Part shown: positions 1-5,311 of the stretch, in pieces
Numbering within the stretch: the stretch's first letter is position 1
Layout of the letters: each line of letters opens with the position of its first letter
Assembly: GCA_025352865.1 (NCBI GenBank)
Contig: JANXSB010000633.1
Span: 1-8,714 of the forward strand
Reading direction: 5' to 3'
DNA from: Chthoniobacter sp.
Lineage (GTDB): Bacteria; Verrucomicrobiota; Verrucomicrobiia; Chthoniobacterales; Chthoniobacteraceae
DNA: 8,714 nt
Translations under genes and position numbers: made by a program
Notes under the pieces: generated by a model
What the model was told of the DNA's origin: nothing
What the model saw: only the letters and a program-made list of their open reading frames with translations
Database searches by the model: none

Positions 1-2
1 CC

Positions 3-575
3 CTCGCCCTTTCGCTCCTCAGCGCCGTCTCCGCCCATGCGGACGTCTCCGCTGCGCAGGTCGAGGCGGAGTTGAATCTCGCGCGCACCGCGCCGCAGCA
101 GTACGCGCAAATCGTGGCCAGCCGCGCGCTCGGACACCGGCATATCGAGGGCGACCGCGTGGTGGAGGAGGCGGTTCGCTTTTTGGAAAAGGCCCGCTCG
201 CTCCCGCCGCTCACGCGCTCCGAAGGGCTGTGCGCGAGCGCGCTGAGCCATGTGCTCGATGCCGGTCCGTCGGGCGGTCGCGGGCACACGGGCAGCGACG
301 GGAGCACACCGTGGAAACGGATGGCGCGCTTTGGCCGGTGGAGCGGTCATGCGGCGGAAAACATTTCGTACGGCGAGCGCGACGCGCGCGGCGTGGTGGT
401 GTCGCTGATCCTCGATGACGGCGTGCGCGACCGCGGGCACCGGCAGAATATTTTCAGCCGCGACCTGCTCCGCGTCGGCATCGCCTGCGGGTCGCACGCG
501 GCCTGGGGGACGATGTGCGTGATGGATTTCGCGGAGGCGTTTGCCGAGGCCGACGCGAAGGTCGCGGCAAAGTAG
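3..575 (+). CDS. Secreted CAP/SCP-domain protein (5' end outside window)
   Basis: The reading frame is open from the first in-frame base, so the true start lies upstream of the window. The first 13 visible codons read LALSLLSAVSAHA followed by DVSAAQ. This matches the hydrophobic end and A-x-A cleavage site of a Sec signal peptide, so the protein is probably exported. The mature part has bacterial CAP/SCP-PR1 family marks, numbered from the first visible codon: LNLARTAPQQYA near 24-35, HTGSDG at 95-100 (family histidine), ENISYG at 119-124, and DDGVRDRGHRQNIF at 138-151, followed by a RVGIACG strand. Three cysteines are visible. Bacterial members are mostly extracytoplasmic with poorly defined function, so no substrate is assigned. 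The gene stops 57 bases before the likely pyrH ATG on the same strand. A TTG at 72 could be called a start, but it would remove the signal peptide and the start of the domain. Confidence 0.85.
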   Translation, partial: LALSLLSAVSAHADVSAAQVEAELNLARTAPQQYAQIVASRALGHRHIEGDRVVEEAVRFLEKARSLPPLTRSEGLCASALSHVLDAGPSGGRGHTGSDGSTPWKRMARFGRWSGHAAENISYGERDARGVVVSLILDDGVRDRGHRQNIFSRDLLRVGIACGSHAAWGTMCVMDFAEAFAEADAKVAAK

Positions 576-632
576 CCGCGACAAGGATTTCCCTTCCCAT
601 GCCACGCGCGGTTCGTGTTCTATCTGCGCCCG

Positions 633-1391
633 ATGCCCAAGCCCAAAACACGCGCGAAGTCCGCGAAATCCCCGAAGCCAAAATACCGGCGCATCGTCCT
701 CAAACTCAGCGGCGAAGCGCTCAAGGCGCGGGGCAGTGCGGACAATATCTCGCCGGAAATCGTCCAGCAGGTCTGCTCGCAGATCAAAGCCGTGCATGAT
801 CTCGGCGTGCAGGTCGCGGTGGTCATCGGCGGCGGCAATATCTGGCGCGGGCTGAGCGCCAGCCACCGCGGGATGGAGCGCACCACCGCGGATTACATGG
901 GTATGCTCGCCACGGTCATCAACGGCCTCGCCCTGCAAAGCGCGCTCGAACAAATGGGCCTGCCGACGCGCGTGCAGACGGCGATCCCGATGGACAACGT
1001 CGCCGAAAAATTCATCCGCCGCCGCGCCGTCGATCAGCTCGAGGACGGCAAAATCGTCATTTTCGTCGCGGGCACGGGCAACCCGTTTTTTTCCACCGAC
1101 ACGACCGCCGCCCTGCGCGCGAATGAAATCGGCGCGGAGGTGATTTTGAAAGCCACGAAGGTCGATGGCATCTACACGGCCGACCCTTTCAAAGACCCGA
1201 AGGCAAAAAAATACGACCGCATCACATTCAGCGAGGCGCTCGCGAAGCGGCTCTCCGTCATGGATTCCACGGCTTTCAGCCTCTGCCTCGACAACAAAAT
1301 GCCGATCATCGTTTTCGACATGATGAAGTCGGACAACATCCGCCGCGTCGTCCTCGGCCAGAAGGTCGGCACGCTCGTCACGCTCGAATAA
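633..1391 (+). CDS. pyrH: UMP kinase
   Basis: Phosphorylates UMP to UDP with ATP in the cytoplasm, the first committed kinase step of pyrimidine nucleotide synthesis. It is an amino-acid-kinase fold enzyme that works as a hexamer in known bacteria. From the ATG at 633 the protein has 252 residues, near the family size. Visible motifs are KLSGEAL (24-30, phosphate-binding lysine and glycine), VVIGGGNIWRG (63-73), ADYMGMLATVINGLAL (86-101), GTGNPFFSTDTTAA (147-160), and the ATP-site stretch KATKVDGIYTADP (173-185). The first 18 residues are rich in lysine, proline and arginine, a short basic extension before the core. A GTG at 615 would add six residues; I prefer the ATG because neither start has a Shine-Dalgarno sequence and the extra residues match nothing. 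frr follows after 6 bases, a widespread pairing. rpsB-tsf, often found upstream, is replaced here by the CAP-protein gene. Confidence 0.96.
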   Translation: MPKPKTRAKSAKSPKPKYRRIVLKLSGEALKARGSADNISPEIVQQVCSQIKAVHDLGVQVAVVIGGGNIWRGLSASHRGMERTTADYMGMLATVINGLALQSALEQMGLPTRVQTAIPMDNVAEKFIRRRAVDQLEDGKIVIFVAGTGNPFFSTDTTAALRANEIGAEVILKATKVDGIYTADPFKDPKAKKYDRITFSEALAKRLSVMDSTAFSLCLDNKMPIIVFDMMKSDNIRRVVLGQKVGTLVTLE

Positions 1392-1397
1392 GACTTT

Positions 1398-1958
1398 ATG
1401 GATCCCGATGAAATCATGCTCGAAGCGGAGGCCGCGATGGAGAAGGGCTTCGATTATTTGCAGCACGAATTTGCCTCCGTCCGCACGGGCAAGGCGTCGC
1501 CCGCGCTCGTCGAAAACATCGACGTGGAGGCGTATGGCGCGCAGATGAAACTCAAGCAGCTCGCGCTCATCACCACGCCCGAGCCGCGGCTGCTCGTCAT
1601 TCAGCCTTTCGATGCGGGCACGACGAAGGACATCGAAAGGGCGATCAAGGAATCGAAGGTCGGCATCAATCCGATCGTCGATGGAAAGATCATCCGCATG
1701 CCGATTCCCGCGCTCTCCGAGGAACGGCGCAAGGACTTGGTGAAAGGCATCAAGCAGATGGCGGAGGAGGCGCGCGTGCGGGTGCGCTCGACGCGGCGCG
1801 AGGGGATCGACGGGCTGAAGAAGGCGCAGAAAGACGGGACGATTTCCGAGGATCAGTTCGGGAGTTTGGAAAAGGAAATGCAGAAGCTCACCGATCAGTT
1901 TGGCAAGAAGATCGACGACGCCGTCGCGAGCAAGGAAGCTGATATTCTCAAGGTCTAA
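1398..1958 (+). CDS. frr: Ribosome recycling factor
   Basis: With EF-G it splits the post-termination ribosome so that subunits can be reused, an essential cytoplasmic role. At 186 residues it has the standard length. Motifs in order are VRTGKASPALVENIDVEAYG (28-47, domain I helix turning into domain II), LLVIQPFD (65-72), GINPIVDGKIIRMPIPALSEERRKDLVK (89-116 region, containing the conserved EERR) and RVRVRSTRRE (126-135). The C-terminal long helix ends KEADILKV. The usual R-N-x-R-R signature reads R-S-T-R-R here (130-134), a substitution of asparagine by serine. The ATG lies 6 bases after the pyrH stop, with GACTTT directly before it and no Shine-Dalgarno sequence, which fits translation coupled to pyrH. 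Identification is secure. Confidence 0.97.
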   Translation: MDPDEIMLEAEAAMEKGFDYLQHEFASVRTGKASPALVENIDVEAYGAQMKLKQLALITTPEPRLLVIQPFDAGTTKDIERAIKESKVGINPIVDGKIIRMPIPALSEERRKDLVKGIKQMAEEARVRVRSTRREGIDGLKKAQKDGTISEDQFGSLEKEMQKLTDQFGKKIDDAVASKEADILKV

Positions 1959-1965
1959 AGCCATT

Positions 1966-2445
1966 ATGCGCAAACTGCTTCTCGCTGGATTTCTCATCGT
2001 CTCGTTCACCGCGAGCCAGGCCGCTGTCGTCCGCCTCGCGCCGGAGTTTGGCTTTCCTGGGCCGGGCAAAACGCAATCGCTCAAGAGCCTGCGCGGGCAG
2101 GCCGTGGTGCTGCTCATCACGAAGACGCCGAAGAACCGCGCGTTCAAAAAGCAGCTCAAGTATCTCAAGGAAATCTACGAGCAGTTTGCCAGCAAACAGG
2201 TCGTCTTCATCACCGCGCTCGGCGATGGCGCGGGGCCGGTGGAGTCGGACATTCCGTTCGTCGTGGCGAGCAACGGCCCGGCGGTTGCGACCGCGTACGG
2301 CGCGGCGGACGACTTCAATCTCGTCATCATCGGCAAGGACGGGAACGTGGATTACCAGACGAACAAAGTCTGCCCGCCGGAGCGCGTGCGCGACGTGATC
2401 CAGAATTCGTTCATGGTGCAGGACGGTTCGCGGAAGGGGCAGTAG
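1966..2445 (+). CDS. Exported thioredoxin-fold protein lacking redox cysteines
   Basis: The ATG at 1966 gives 159 residues and begins with a Sec-type signal peptide, MRKLLLAGFLIVSFTASQAA (cleavage near 19-20). The mature part follows a peroxiredoxin/thioredoxin-like outline: a PEFGFPGPGKTQSLKSLRGQ lead-in (26-45), a hydrophobic strand VVLLITK (47-53), a long amphipathic helix (58-75), strand QVVFITAL (78-85), the family-style DIPFVVASNG (95-104), and FNLVIIGKDGNVDYQT (117-132), the usual 'D-G-x' hairpin. Where a CxxC or peroxidatic cysteine would sit, the sequence reads TPKN (54-57). The only cysteine is at 136, near the C-terminus, so thiol redox chemistry is unlikely; a binding or structural role is possible. 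It resembles DUF4174-like small proteins, but I cannot confirm that family. It sits 7 bases after frr and 11 before the phosphoesterase, so it is probably co-transcribed. In-frame starts further upstream lie inside frr and would bury the signal peptide. Confidence 0.8.
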   Translation: MRKLLLAGFLIVSFTASQAAVVRLAPEFGFPGPGKTQSLKSLRGQAVVLLITKTPKNRAFKKQLKYLKEIYEQFASKQVVFITALGDGAGPVESDIPFVVASNGPAVATAYGAADDFNLVIIGKDGNVDYQTNKVCPPERVRDVIQNSFMVQDGSRKGQ

Positions 2446-2456
2446 CCGCGGCGTTC

Positions 2457-2894
2457 ATGCGCATCGCCGTCCTCGCCGATACGCACGACCACCTGCCGGA
2501 GAAAGTGCGCGCGGCGGTCGCGAAGGCTGATGAAATCTGGCATCTCGGGGATGTCTGCGCGTCGGTGATACTCGATTTGCTGAAATCCATCGGCCCGCCG
2601 GTGCGCGTGGTGCGAGGGAATTGCGATGACTGCGCCGACTGGCCGCTGACGCTCGATCTGGAGCGCGAGGGTTTCCGCATCCGGCTCGAACACATCCCGC
2701 CGCGGCACGCGCCCGCCGGCTGCGATCTGCTACTGCACGGCCACACGCATGTGCCGCGTGATGAAGTCCTCGGCGGCGAGCGCTTTCTCAATCCCGGGTG
2801 CATCACGCGCCCGAACCGCGGCGCACCCGCGAGCTTCGCGTGGCTGGAGCTGGTGCGCGGAAAAGGCGCGCAGTGGGACGTGGTGCGGGTGTGA
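2457..2894 (+). CDS. Compact YfcE/MJ0936-family metallophosphoesterase
   Basis: Predicted cytoplasmic calcineurin-like phosphodiesterase with a two-metal centre. Family members hydrolyse phosphodiesters such as bis-pNPP in vitro, and physiological substrates are often unknown. In 145 residues the metal-ligand blocks appear in order: D8-x-H10 in LADTHDH, G31-D32 in HLGDVC, GNCD (54-57), H79, and GHTH (95-98), followed by the family's LNPG (111-114) and TRP (117-119). Two things are unusual. The usual 'HG' after the fourth block reads HIPP, and only 14-15 residues separate H79 from GHTH, making this protein shorter than the common 155-180 residues. The core ligands are retained, so activity is likely. 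The ATG follows the preceding gene by 11 bases. A purine-rich GGAAGGGG lies about 17 bases upstream of the ATG, too far for normal spacing. It is the last gene of the rightward block. Confidence 0.87.
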   Translation: MRIAVLADTHDHLPEKVRAAVAKADEIWHLGDVCASVILDLLKSIGPPVRVVRGNCDDCADWPLTLDLEREGFRIRLEHIPPRHAPAGCDLLLHGHTHVPRDEVLGGERFLNPGCITRPNRGAPASFAWLELVRGKGAQWDVVRV

Positions 2895-2904
2895 TCCCGC
2901 CAAC

Positions 2905-2937
2905 AAAAAGCCGGCGGCCAGTTTCCTGGCCGCCGGC
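2905..2937 (-). terminator. Rho-independent terminator of amtB-glnB, between convergent genes
   Basis: An 11-bp perfect stem (GCCGGCGGCCA at 2910-2920 against TGGCCGCCGGC at 2927-2937) closes a 6-base loop. Read on the minus strand, the stem is followed at once by TTTTTG (2909-2904), the classic intrinsic form, about 29 bases after the glnB stop. On the plus strand the stem is followed only by a GT-rich tract, so termination of the left operon here would be weaker or rely on the hairpin alone. Confidence 0.9.
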
Positions 2938-2965
2938 GGTTGGTGGTTGTTCGTTGGTTCGGGCC

Positions 2966-3304
2966 TTAGACGGCCTTGTCGCCGGTCTCGTCGGTGCGGA
3001 TGCGGATGGCTTCGAGCACCGGTGAGATGAAGACCTTGCCGTCTCCGATCTTGCCGGTCTTGGCGGCTTTCACGATGGCGATCACGGCCTTCTCCGCGAG
3101 GTCGTCCACGAGCACGACCTCGATCTTGATCTTGGGCAGGAAATCGACCGTGTATTCACTGCCGCGGTAGATTTCCGTGTGACCTTTCTGGCGTCCGAAG
3201 CCTTTGACTTCGGACACCGTCATTCCTTCCACGCCGATTTCGGCGAGGGCTTCTTTCACTTCCTCCAACTTGAAGGGTTTGATGATGGCTTCGATTTTTT
3301 TCAT
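2966..3304 (-). CDS. glnB: PII nitrogen regulatory protein (GlnB/GlnK)
   Basis: Small trimeric signal protein that senses 2-oxoglutarate and ATP/ADP and relays nitrogen status; AmtB-linked members bind and block the channel through the T-loop. At 112 residues it is full length. The PII marks are all present: EVKGFGRQKGHTEIYRGSEY (32-51) with the T-loop and Tyr51, the residue uridylylated in proteobacteria; Asp54; the B-loop TGKIGDGK (83-90); and C-terminal RIRT (101-104) with both arginines. Asp54 is the GlnB-like state in E. coli, where GlnK has Asn, but linkage to amtB argues for a GlnK-type job, so the symbol is a choice of convenience. It lies 45 bases downstream of amtB on the same strand, the reverse of the common glnK-amtB order. 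A clear Shine-Dalgarno sequence precedes the ATG, and a strong terminator follows. Confidence 0.97.
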   Translation of the reverse strand: MKKIEAIIKPFKLEEVKEALAEIGVEGMTVSEVKGFGRQKGHTEIYRGSEYTVDFLPKIKIEVVLVDDLAEKAVIAIVKAAKTGKIGDGKVFISPVLEAIRIRTDETGDKAV

Positions 3305-3312
3305 GCTTGTTG

Positions 3313-3318
3313 CCTTTC
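3313..3318 (-). promoter_or_regulatory. Shine-Dalgarno sequence of glnB
   Basis: On the minus strand GAAAGG is followed by an 8-base spacer (CAACAAGC) and the glnB ATG. It is the only well-formed Shine-Dalgarno sequence that I find at a gene start in this window. It fixes the glnB start and suggests that PII is translated independently and well from the amtB-glnB message. Confidence 0.75.
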
Positions 3319-3349
3319 AGTTTTCGAGTTTCGGATTTCGAGCGTGGCC

Positions 3350-5014
3350 TTAAAGGACGTAGCCCTCTTCCTGGTGGTCGGTGATGTCCAGACCCTGGGT
3401 TTCTTCTTCGACCGTCGGACGCAGGCCGATGATCACTTTCACCACCGTGGCGATGACCGCCGTGGCGACGACCGAGAGCACCAGCGTGAGCGCCACTGCC
3501 TTGAGCTGCTCAAAGACGAGCGTCCCCTTGAAGATGTAGGCATCAACATTCGCAGCGAGATTGCCATTCACACCGCCGGGATTCACATCGCCATTCGGGA
3601 GCTTGGCGCTGACGGCGAGGATGCCGGTGAGGATCGCGCCGAGCGTACCGCCCGCGGCGTGGACGCCGAAGGTGTCGAGCGCGTCGTCGTAGCCGATCAT
3701 GTTCTTCACGAAGACGACGAAGATGTAAGGCACGACTGCCGCGAGCAGGCCGATAATCATCGCCCCGGTCGCGTTGACGAAGCCGCACGCTGGCGTGATG
3801 ACAACGAGGCCGGCGACGATGCCCGAGCAGAAGCCCAGGATCGAGGCGTGGCCTTTGTGGATGAGTTCGATCATCGCCCAGACAAAGCCCGCGGTCGCCG
3901 CGGCGAGCGTGGTGGTCATGAAGGCATTCGAGGCCACGCCATCGGCGGCCACTGCGGAGCCGGCATTAAAGCCGTACCAGCCGACCCAGAGCATGCCGGT
4001 GCCGACCATACAAAGGACCATGCTGTGCGGGCTCATCTTCTCTTTCCCAAAGCCCTTCCGCTTTCCAAGAATGATGCAGAGGATCAGCGCGCTCCAGCCC
4101 GAGGTCATGTGAACCACGGTGCCGCCGGCGAAGTCGATCGCCTTGATCGCCGCCGCCGGGAAGTTGCCGGGGCTGCCGCCATTCCACACGCCATTCATCA
4201 GGCCGCTGATGCCCCAGACCATGTGGGCCATCGGGAAATAAACCACGAACATCCAGATCCCGATGAAGGCCATGATGGCCATGTATTTCATGCGCTCGGC
4301 GATCGCGCCGACGATGAGCGCCGGGGTGATGATCGCGAACATGAGCTGATACATCGAGAAGACGTTCTGCGAGACCCAGTAGGAGTAGTCCGTGTTCGGG
4401 GCGCTATCGACGCCCTTGAGGAAGAAAAACTCCGAGCCGCCGATGAAGGGGCTGTTGAAGCTCTTGCCGAAGACCAGCGAGTAGCCAAACGCCCACCACA
4501 GCACGGTCACGAGGCCGGCGCAGCCGAGGCACTGCGCACAGACGCTGAGCACATTCTTTTTCCGCACGAGACCGCCGTAGAAAAGCGCGAGGCCCGGCAG
4601 TGTCATGAAAAGCACCAGCGCCGAGCTGGTCATCATCCAGCCATTGTGGCCGGGGCCGGAAGTGGCCGTCGAGGGTGCGGCCTTGGCCAGTTCATCGGGT
4701 TTCAACTTCGCCCAGTCCTCGGGCAGAGCCGGGTTCCCGTCTTTGTCCTTGGCCGTTTTCAGCGGCGCGGTCGGGTCGCTGTTGGTCAGGTAGGCTTCGA
4801 GCATCGCGACTCGCTGTTCGAGTGATGGTGCCAGGGTTGGTGCGGCGGCGACTGGCGGAGTGGTCGCCTCGGCCGGGGCGGCAGCGGCGGGCGCGGGAGG
4901 CGCAGCGGGCGCAGCCGTGGCGGCGGCGTCCTGCGCGGACAGGCTGCCGGCGAGCGCGGCCCAGGAGAGGGCAGTCGCTGCGGCGAGCGCGGTGAATTGG
5001 CGGGTTAGTTTCAT
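3350..5014 (-). CDS. amtB: Ammonium channel AmtB with secreted N-terminal extension
   Basis: Inner-membrane Amt/Mep/Rh channel that takes up ammonium; known members are trimers. All core marks are present in 554 residues: Phe-gate residues in MFAIITP (F226) and GWYGFNAGSA (F349), W267 in HMVWG, D294 in DFAGGTVVH, and the pore twin histidines H302 and H452 (TFGVHAAGG). The C-terminal GLDITDHQEEGY is the conserved cytosolic tail that couples to PII. About eleven hydrophobic segments run from residue 125 to 530. Residues 1-28 look like a signal peptide (SLSAQ end). An Ala/Pro-rich linker follows (30-62), then a charged segment with SLEQRVAMLEAYL (64-76) and KDKDGNP (89-95), all before the first channel helix. 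Amt proteins are usually 400-450 residues, so roughly 100 residues are extra. The ATG has only a weak AAGAAA at suitable distance. glnB follows and a sigma-54 promoter precedes it, so nitrogen control is expected. Confidence 0.97.
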   Translation of the reverse strand: MKLTRQFTALAAATALSWAALAGSLSAQDAAATAAPAAPPAPAAAAPAEATTPPVAAAPTLAPSLEQRVAMLEAYLTNSDPTAPLKTAKDKDGNPALPEDWAKLKPDELAKAAPSTATSGPGHNGWMMTSSALVLFMTLPGLALFYGGLVRKKNVLSVCAQCLGCAGLVTVLWWAFGYSLVFGKSFNSPFIGGSEFFFLKGVDSAPNTDYSYWVSQNVFSMYQLMFAIITPALIVGAIAERMKYMAIMAFIGIWMFVVYFPMAHMVWGISGLMNGVWNGGSPGNFPAAAIKAIDFAGGTVVHMTSGWSALILCIILGKRKGFGKEKMSPHSMVLCMVGTGMLWVGWYGFNAGSAVAADGVASNAFMTTTLAAATAGFVWAMIELIHKGHASILGFCSGIVAGLVVITPACGFVNATGAMIIGLLAAVVPYIFVVFVKNMIGYDDALDTFGVHAAGGTLGAILTGILAVSAKLPNGDVNPGGVNGNLAANVDAYIFKGTLVFEQLKAVALTLVLSVVATAVIATVVKVIIGLRPTVEEETQGLDITDHQEEGYVL

Positions 5015-5059
5015 GCGGTGGATTTCTTGGTGTGGTGGTTTGGTTGTTGGAATTGCCGC

Positions 5060-5120
5060 CGCGGACTCCGCGCCCGCCCCGTGTGGAGGCTTTTAGGCAC
5101 TCGTCTGGACGGGGCGCGGA
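5060..5120 (-). promoter_or_regulatory. Potential structured leader RNA of amtB
   Basis: In the transcript expected from the sigma-54 start, TCCGCGCCCCGT (5120-5109) can pair with ACGGGG (5082-5077) and CGCGGA (5072-5067). This gives a 12-bp GC stem with a 4-nt bulge (5076-5073) and a 26-nt loop containing CCTAAAAGCC. The CGCGGA arm lies in a second perfect palindrome, CGCGGACTCCGCG (5060-5072), so it can pair instead with TCCGCG at 5065-5060 as a small 5-bp hairpin. After this the last roughly 40 nt before the ATG are C/A-rich, nearly free of G and probably unstructured. The pairing is seen; a regulatory function is inference. High GC content makes chance stems common. Confidence 0.4.
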
Positions 5121-5150
5121 AACCGGCAATGGCTTGTCTGGCGTGCCCTT

Positions 5151-5166
5151 AGCAACCGATATGCCA
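5151..5166 (-). promoter_or_regulatory. Sigma-54 (-24/-12) promoter of amtB-glnB
   Basis: The minus strand reads TGGCATATCGGTTGCT. Against the RpoN consensus TGGCACG-N4-TTGCW it matches TGGCA, has the exact 4-base spacer and a complete TTGCT, with the invariant GG-N10-GC spacing. The predicted transcription start is near 5140, giving a leader of about 126 nt before the amtB ATG. Nitrogen-scavenging genes such as amtB are classic sigma-54/NtrC targets, so context supports the call. I found no convincing NtrC-type GCAC...GTGC enhancer upstream. Confidence 0.65.
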
Positions 5167-5182
5167 CGAGCAAAAATGTTCC

Positions 5183-5199
5183 CGTTTTCAGTGGAAACG
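5183..5199. promoter_or_regulatory. Near-perfect 17-bp palindrome upstream of the sigma-54 promoter
   Basis: CGTTTTCAGTGGAAACG pairs in 7 of 8 half-site positions around a central G. It is centred near -51 relative to the predicted amtB start, just upstream of the -24 element. That is closer than usual for an NtrC enhancer, so another regulator or a chance dyad are both possible. The whole gap 5015-5311 holds no gene: it contains this dyad, the promoter, the leader and the weak hairpin behind xerC. Confidence 0.3.
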
Positions 5200-5250
5200 C
5201 GCGCTGCGTTCCGATGCGCCACCCATTTTCCTGTGGGCGAAAAGAACCAG

Positions 5251-5285
5251 CCGCGCCGGATGTGTGCAAATGAAGACACGCGCGG
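5251..5285 (-). terminator. Weak bulged hairpin after xerC, possible terminator
   Basis: CCGCGC (5251-5256) pairs with GCGCGG (5280-5285), and inside it GTGT (5262-5265) pairs with ACAC (5276-5279), leaving a 5-base bulge and a 10-base loop. On the minus strand it starts 27 bases after the xerC stop and is followed by TGGTTCTTTTCG, only a loose U-tract. It may attenuate read-through from xerC into amtB, but it is far weaker than the glnB terminator. Confidence 0.25.
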
Positions 5286-5311
5286 AAATCGTCCGCATCA
5301 GTCCCGCCAAA

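Noticed and set aside
454..886. Minus-strand frames opposite the CAP gene and pyrH start
   Set aside because: They have arginine-rich, motif-free products and are covered by better-supported genes on the plus strand.
1900..1965. Upstream in-frame TTG start for the thioredoxin-like gene
   Set aside because: It would overlap frr by about 59 bases and bury a clear signal peptide that begins exactly at the ATG at 1966.
3179..4825. 548-codon open frame on the plus strand, antisense to amtB and part of glnB
   Set aside because: The product is a low-complexity string rich in H, R, D and E, as expected from reading GC-rich coding DNA on the opposite strand. It crosses two well-supported genes and shows no domain.
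5217..5239. CGCC...GGCG dyad as an NtrC enhancer for amtB
   Set aside because: Only about five of eleven half-site positions are symmetric and the spacing does not fit the NtrC consensus, although the distance to the promoter would be reasonable.
4692..5279. 195-codon minus-strand frame spanning the amtB leader and N-terminus
   Set aside because: Most of it is an out-of-frame reading of the amtB Ala/Pro region, and it shows no signal peptide or domain. The leader part has promoter features instead.
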